DNA from: Agromyces sp. LHK192
Lineage (GTDB): Bacteria; Actinomycetota; Actinomycetes; Actinomycetales; Microbacteriaceae
DNA length: 64,000 bases
Assembly: GCF_004006235.1 (NCBI RefSeq)
Contig: NZ_CP034753.1
Location: forward strand, 3,596,001 to 3,660,000
Reading direction: 5' to 3'
Shown here one piece after another: positions 60,700 through 64,000 of the stretch (position 1 is the first letter of the stretch; each line of letters opens with the position of its first letter). A model generated the notes under the pieces. It ran no database searches. It worked only from the letters and a program-made list of their open reading frames with translations, and had not been told where the DNA came from. A program made the translations under genes and the position numbers.

Positions 60700-61310
60700 G
60701 TTTCCTTCCGGGGTGGCGCCGGCCAGTCGATGTCGCCGGCCCGGAGTTCGACGAGCAGGCCCGCGAGCCAGTCGTCCTCGGCCGCGATCATGGCGCGCAG
60801 GTAGTGGATGTCGAGGACGAACCGGCGCGGGACGCCCTTCTCGGCGACGACGCGACGCGACGTGTCGAGGACGTCGAGCCATTCGGCGATCGAGGCCCGG
60901 CGCTGCTCGAGCAGGTCGATCACCTCGGGGAGCGGCAGGTGGTGGGCGCCGCCGATCGCGAGCGGAAACGACGGGTACTCGTTGCGCCAGGCGCTCAGGA
61001 GCGCGGCGAGGTTCTCGAGCATCGCGTCGCGTCCGGCATCCGTCACGCGGTAGACGGTGCGTTCGGGCCGGTTGCCGTCGCGCTCGATCGCGGTCGATTC
61101 GATCAGGCCGTCGCGGTCGAGCCGCTCGACCGCGCGGTACAGCGAACCGGCGTTGACCTTGACGACCCGCTCCTCACGCCGGAGCTGCATGAGCTGGAAC
61201 ATCTCGTACGGATGCATCTCACGCTCGGCGAGCAGCGCGAGCGCGGCGAGCGCGAGCGGTGTGAGCTGCGTGGGTTGCGTCGGCTCGGGTATCGCCGTGC
61301 GGTCTGCCAT
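60696..61310 (-). CDS. PadR family transcriptional regulator
   Basis: This is a 204-residue regulator. The winged helix at about residues 15-90 has [20 protein letters not shown] and [18 protein letters not shown], and ends with the [14 protein letters not shown] wing. A C-terminal dimerisation helix bundle follows. It probably senses the drug exported by the next gene and represses both through the palindrome upstream. Confidence 0.92.
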   Translation of the reverse strand: MADRTAIPEPTQPTQLTPLALAALALLAEREMHPYEMFQLMQLRREERVVKVNAGSLYRAVERLDRDGLIESTAIERDGNRPERTVYRVTDAGRDAMLENLAALLSAWRNEYPSFPLAIGGAHHLPLPEVIDLLEQRRASIAEWLDVLDTSRRVVAEKGVPRRFVLDIHYLRAMIAAEDDWLAGLLVELRAGDIDWPAPPRKET

Positions 61311-61341
61311 CGTGCTCCCTCCTGCATGATTCCGATCGAAC

Positions 61342-61357
61342 TATTCCGATCGGAATA
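61342..61357. promoter_or_regulatory. PadR operator-like palindrome
   Basis: TATTCCGATCGGAATA is a perfect 16-bp palindrome 31 bp upstream of the padR-type ATG. A partial copy (ATTCCGATCGAA at 61329-61340) lies next to it, and GCATG/CATGC arms bracket the whole at 61324 and 61361. Confidence 0.7.
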
Positions 61358-61523
61358 ATACATGCGGAGGATCAGGCGGGCAATCTCGCCACGGCCCCGA
61401 ACCGGCCGACACCGCAGCGCGACCCGTCGAGGAGGACGCCGGAGGCGCACGGTACGCCGACCCTCCGACGCCGGATAGAATCGAGGCATCCCCATCCCCT
61501 CGACACCGGACGGAGAAACCGCG

Positions 61524-61853
61524 GTGCCCACCATCGTCGTCGACGTGATGCCCAAGGCCGAGCTGCTCGACCCCCAGGGAAAGGCGGTCGCCGGCGCGCT
61601 GGCCCGCACCGGCCGGAGCGGCATCAGCGCCGTCCGCGTCGGCAAGCGGTTCGAGCTGACCGTCGACGGGCCGGTCGACGACGCGCTCCGCGCGCAGGTG
61701 CGCGAGATCGCGGAGGACATCCTCTCCAACCAGGTCATCGAGGACGTCGTGGGCATCCACTACGAGGTCACGAACGCCGAGCTGGTCGAGGAGACCGCGG
61801 CCTCCGCCGAGGCATCCGACGGCTTCCCGGCCCCCGCCGGCGAGACCCACTGA
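61524..61853 (+). CDS. purS: Phosphoribosylformylglycinamidine synthase subunit PurS
   Basis: This is a 109-residue PurS, the small bridging subunit of the FGAM synthase PurLQS. The core is [20 protein letters not shown] followed by [12 protein letters not shown]. It is longer than the usual roughly 80 residues because of an acidic tail ([17 protein letters not shown]). GTG start with CGGAG upstream. purQ begins 8 bp after its stop. Confidence 0.93.
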   Translation: MPTIVVDVMPKAELLDPQGKAVAGALARTGRSGISAVRVGKRFELTVDGPVDDALRAQVREIAEDILSNQVIEDVVGIHYEVTNAELVEETAASAEASDGFPAPAGETH

Positions 61854-61861
61854 GGCCCGCC

Positions 61862-62560
61862 GTGCGCATCGGCGTCATCACCTTCCCCGGCTCGCTCGAC
61901 GACCGCGACGCGCAGCGCGCCGTGCGGCTCGCGGGCGGCGAGCCCGTCGCGCTCTGGCACGGCTCGCACGACCTCGACGGCGTCGACGCGCTGATCCTGC
62001 CCGGTGGTTTCAGCTACGGCGACTACCTGCGCTGCGGCGCGATCGCCTCGCTCAGCCCGATCATGACCGAGGTCGTCGATGCGGCGAACTCCGGGATGCC
62101 GGTGCTCGGCATCTGCAACGGGTTCCAGATGCTCGTCGAGGCGCACCTGCTCGAGGGCGGCCTGATCCGCAACGACCACGGCGCGTTCATCTGCCGCGAC
62201 CAGGTCCTGCGCGTCGAGAACGCCGAGACGGCCTGGACGAGCGGTTTCGAGGCCGGCCAGGAGATCACGATCCCCCTCAAGAACGGCGAGGGCGGCTTCA
62301 TCGCCGACGAGGAGACGCTCGACCGGCTCGAGGGCGAGGGGCGCGTGGCGTTCCGCTACGTCGACGTGAACCCGAACGGGTCCCTCCGCGACATCGCCGG
62401 CATCACCAACGCGCGTGGCAACGTCGTCGGCCTCATGCCGCACCCCGAGCACGCGGTCGAGCCCGGCTTCGGTCCCGACACCCCCGCCGCGATGCGCTCG
62501 GGCGTCGACGGCCTCGCGTTCTTCACGAGCGTCATCCGCCGCAGCCTCGTCGAGGCGTAG
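61862..62560 (+). CDS. purQ: Phosphoribosylformylglycinamidine synthase subunit PurQ (glutaminase)
   Basis: This is a 232-residue class I glutaminase that feeds ammonia to PurL. The nucleophile is C85 in [11 protein letters not shown], and His/Glu lie in [26 protein letters not shown] is the oxyanion/binding block. GTG start. purL is normally next; here an unrelated DUF1345 gene follows, so PurL must be encoded elsewhere. Confidence 0.95.
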   Translation: MRIGVITFPGSLDDRDAQRAVRLAGGEPVALWHGSHDLDGVDALILPGGFSYGDYLRCGAIASLSPIMTEVVDAANSGMPVLGICNGFQMLVEAHLLEGGLIRNDHGAFICRDQVLRVENAETAWTSGFEAGQEITIPLKNGEGGFIADEETLDRLEGEGRVAFRYVDVNPNGSLRDIAGITNARGNVVGLMPHPEHAVEPGFGPDTPAAMRSGVDGLAFFTSVIRRSLVEA

Positions 62561-62652
62561 CCCGGCGCGTCCTTCCCCTCCGCCCGCCCGCTGCGGCAGG
62601 CTGGAATCCGCGCCGTGATCTCGGCGACGCGCGAAGGCCGAGGGGAGGCGGG

Positions 62653-63384
62653 ATGGACGAGCGCACGGACCAGCGCACCGACGAGCGCACCCAGGCGATC
62701 CCGCGTCGGCGCGGGGCGGAGATCGGCGCGATCGTCGTCGAGTCCGTCGGCGTGTTGCTCCAGCTCTGGCTGGTGGCCATCGGCATCGCGTTCATCCTCA
62801 CCGAGGACGAGTCCGAGTTGCTCGCGACCTGGTGTCTCGTCGGAACCGGCTACCTCGTCCTCACGATGCTCGCACTCAACGTCGTGGCGCGGCATCCGCG
62901 GCTCGCCGGCCGGCAGGGCGCCCGACGGTTCCTCTCCAATCCCGTCATCAGGATCTCGGCGAGCGTGCTCACGTTCTCGTCGACCGCCGTCGGCGTGTTC
63001 GCGGCGACCGAGCTCCTCCTCTTCCGCAACGATCCCGAGTGGGGCGGCTACATCCAGTTCTTCGCCGTGTGGGCGATGCTCGTGTCCTGGTGCCTGTTCC
63101 ACTGGGGGTGGGCACGGATCTACTTCGCGAGATTCCACCGGGCGGCCGGCGAGCCACCGCTCGAGTTCCCGCGGACGCCGGAGCCGACGCTCATCGACTT
63201 CGTGTACTTCGCGTTCACGAACGCGACCGCGTTCTCGGTGTCGGATGTCGTGGTCACCAGCAGCCGCATGCGCTGGACGGTGATCTGGCACACCACGCTG
63301 AGCTTCTTCTTCAATGCGCTGCTCATCGTGCTCGCGATCAACACGATCCTCGGCTTCGAGCTGGAACCCGCCGCGGCCGGCTGA
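62653..63384 (+). CDS. DUF1345 family membrane protein
   Basis: This is a 243-residue protein with five or six transmembrane helices. The DUF1345 hallmark FVYFAFTNATAFSVSDVVVTSSRMRW is present, here split over residues about 188-213. The function is unknown. The ATG is preceded by GAGGCGG. The end of the gene is followed by a near-duplicate of its last codons (GCGGCCGG...CTGACGGGCGCCC at about 63372 and 63401), a short local duplication that includes the stop codon. Confidence 0.85.
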   Translation: MDERTDQRTDERTQAIPRRRGAEIGAIVVESVGVLLQLWLVAIGIAFILTEDESELLATWCLVGTGYLVLTMLALNVVARHPRLAGRQGARRFLSNPVIRISASVLTFSSTAVGVFAATELLLFRNDPEWGGYIQFFAVWAMLVSWCLFHWGWARIYFARFHRAAGEPPLEFPRTPEPTLIDFVYFAFTNATAFSVSDVVVTSSRMRWTVIWHTTLSFFFNALLIVLAINTILGFELEPAAAG

Positions 63385-63441
63385 CGGGCGCCCCTGCCAC
63401 CGCGGCCGGCCGGCTGACGGGCGCCCATGCCGGAGCGTGCG

Positions 63442-64000
63442 TCAGGACCCGTCCGGGCTCGCGTCCCCGATCCGCGACCGCTCGTCGCGCCGTGGCCGGC
63501 CGACACCGTCCTCGGCGCCGTACGGGTCGTCGTCGTCCTCGTCCTCGCGCACGATCGGGATCGCCTGGGTGAACTGCAGCGCACGCTCCTCCGCCTCGGG
63601 GGTTCCGGTGAACAGCCCCGCGCGTGCGCCGTCACCGCCGGCCGAGGCATCCGATCGCGCGGGCTGCTTCGCCGCCGGGCGCCGCCTCGAGGGCGCGACC
63701 GACGAGTCGCCTGCCTCGGTCGTCACCGCGCGTCCACCCGGCCCGGCCGACGCCCCCACCGGCAGCAGCACGCGCTGCGCCGGCTGTGCATCGGGCTGGT
63801 GCTGCTGGATCCAGTGCACCATCTCCTCGCGCACCTCGCAGCGCAGGTCGAACAGCGTGGGCGCGTCGACCGCGGTCACGAGGATCCGCACGCGCACGAA
63901 CCCGCCGACCGCGTCGGTGACCTGCAGCACCTTGGCGCGGCCGTCCCACCGGTCGGTGCGTTCGAGCACGACGTCGAGGTGCTCGCGCAGCTCGGCAGGC
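63442..64000 (-). CDS. Mechanosensitive (MscS-like) channel, C-terminal part (5' end outside window)
   Basis: This is the last 185 or so residues of an open-ended gene. The beta/alpha C-terminal domain of MscS-type channels is recognisable (VLERTDRWDGRAKVLQVTDA, then VGGFVRVRILVTAVDAPTLFDLRCEVRE). A low-complexity acidic/basic tail of about 95 residues follows. The frame continues unbroken to the window edge, so the ATG-like codon at 63969 is not the true start. The identification rests on the family resemblance of this domain alone. Confidence 0.7.
   Translation of the reverse strand, partial: PAELREHLDVVLERTDRWDGRAKVLQVTDAVGGFVRVRILVTAVDAPTLFDLRCEVREEMVHWIQQHQPDAQPAQRVLLPVGASAGPGGRAVTTEAGDSSVAPSRRRPAAKQPARSDASAGGDGARAGLFTGTPEAEERALQFTQAIPIVREDEDDDDPYGAEDGVGRPRRDERSRIGDASPDGS

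Noticed and set aside
1..64000. tRNA, rRNA, insertion sequence, prophage or toxin-antitoxin genes
   Set aside because: I looked for T-loop motifs, transposase DDE-type proteins, integrases and paired small genes and found none. The XRE/DUF2975 pair is a regulator-membrane protein module and lacks toxin features.

Overview
The window is about 70% G+C and densely coded on both strands, with many GTG starts and 1-4 bp gene overlaps. DUF3073, DUF222/HNH, PurS/PurQ, HtaA-type haem proteins and sterol-carrier-like proteins point to a high-GC actinobacterium. My best guess is the Microbacteriaceae (Agromyces-like), a soil or plant-associated bacterium. I saw no rRNA, tRNA, CRISPR array, prophage or insertion sequence. 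The chromosome runs off both ends: the KimA-like transporter at the left edge and the MscS-like gene at the right edge are partial.

Region 1 (1-2272): the 3' end of a KimA-like potassium/APC transporter and an alpha/beta hydrolase.

Region 2 (2335-20163), the most interesting part: a 17.8-kb run of minus-strand genes, mostly with overlapping stop/start codons. In transcription order it encodes a GH127 beta-L-arabinofuranosidase, a five-gene oligopeptide ABC transporter, a proline-iminopeptidase-like hydrolase, an Xaa-Pro aminopeptidase with a His-rich N-terminus, a GntR/FCD regulator, a three-subunit D-hydroxyproline-dehydrogenase-type flavoenzyme, a DapA-family deaminase, a hydroxyproline 2-epimerase and a 2-oxoglutarate-semialdehyde-type dehydrogenase. 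Together this is a route from arabinosylated, hydroxyproline-rich peptides (plant extensin type) to 2-oxoglutarate. The same 12-bp imperfect palindrome precedes both the head gene and the internal catabolic operon.

Region 3 (20280-36860): an RhtA-like exporter, a flavin monooxygenase-like protein, DUF3073, purM, a branched-chain/pyruvate dehydrogenase E1a-E1b-E2 operon with a divergent Lrp regulator, several small enzymes, a MocR regulator with a LysE exporter, and purF.

Region 4 (37361-45387): an iron-controlled haem-uptake locus. A 1255-residue HtaA surface protein is divergent from hmuT-hmuU-hmuV and an HtaB-like surface protein, with a DtxR-like box between them.

Region 5 (45371-53476): purD and purC, a catechol-dioxygenase-like VOC protein, a TetR regulator, and a tryptophan-kynurenine operon (kynA, an amidohydrolase, kynU). 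The amidohydrolase sits where a kynurenine formamidase is needed.

Region 6 (53495-64000): a repeat-rich YhgE/Pip-like membrane protein, an XRE/DUF2975 pair with a clear operator, a DUF222/HNH protein behind a perfect actinobacterial LexA box, an LEA-like protein, a PadR-controlled DHA2 efflux pump, purS-purQ, a DUF1345 protein and a partial MscS channel. At least eight genes in the window start 6-7 nt after a TANNNT hexamer, which suggests leaderless transcripts.
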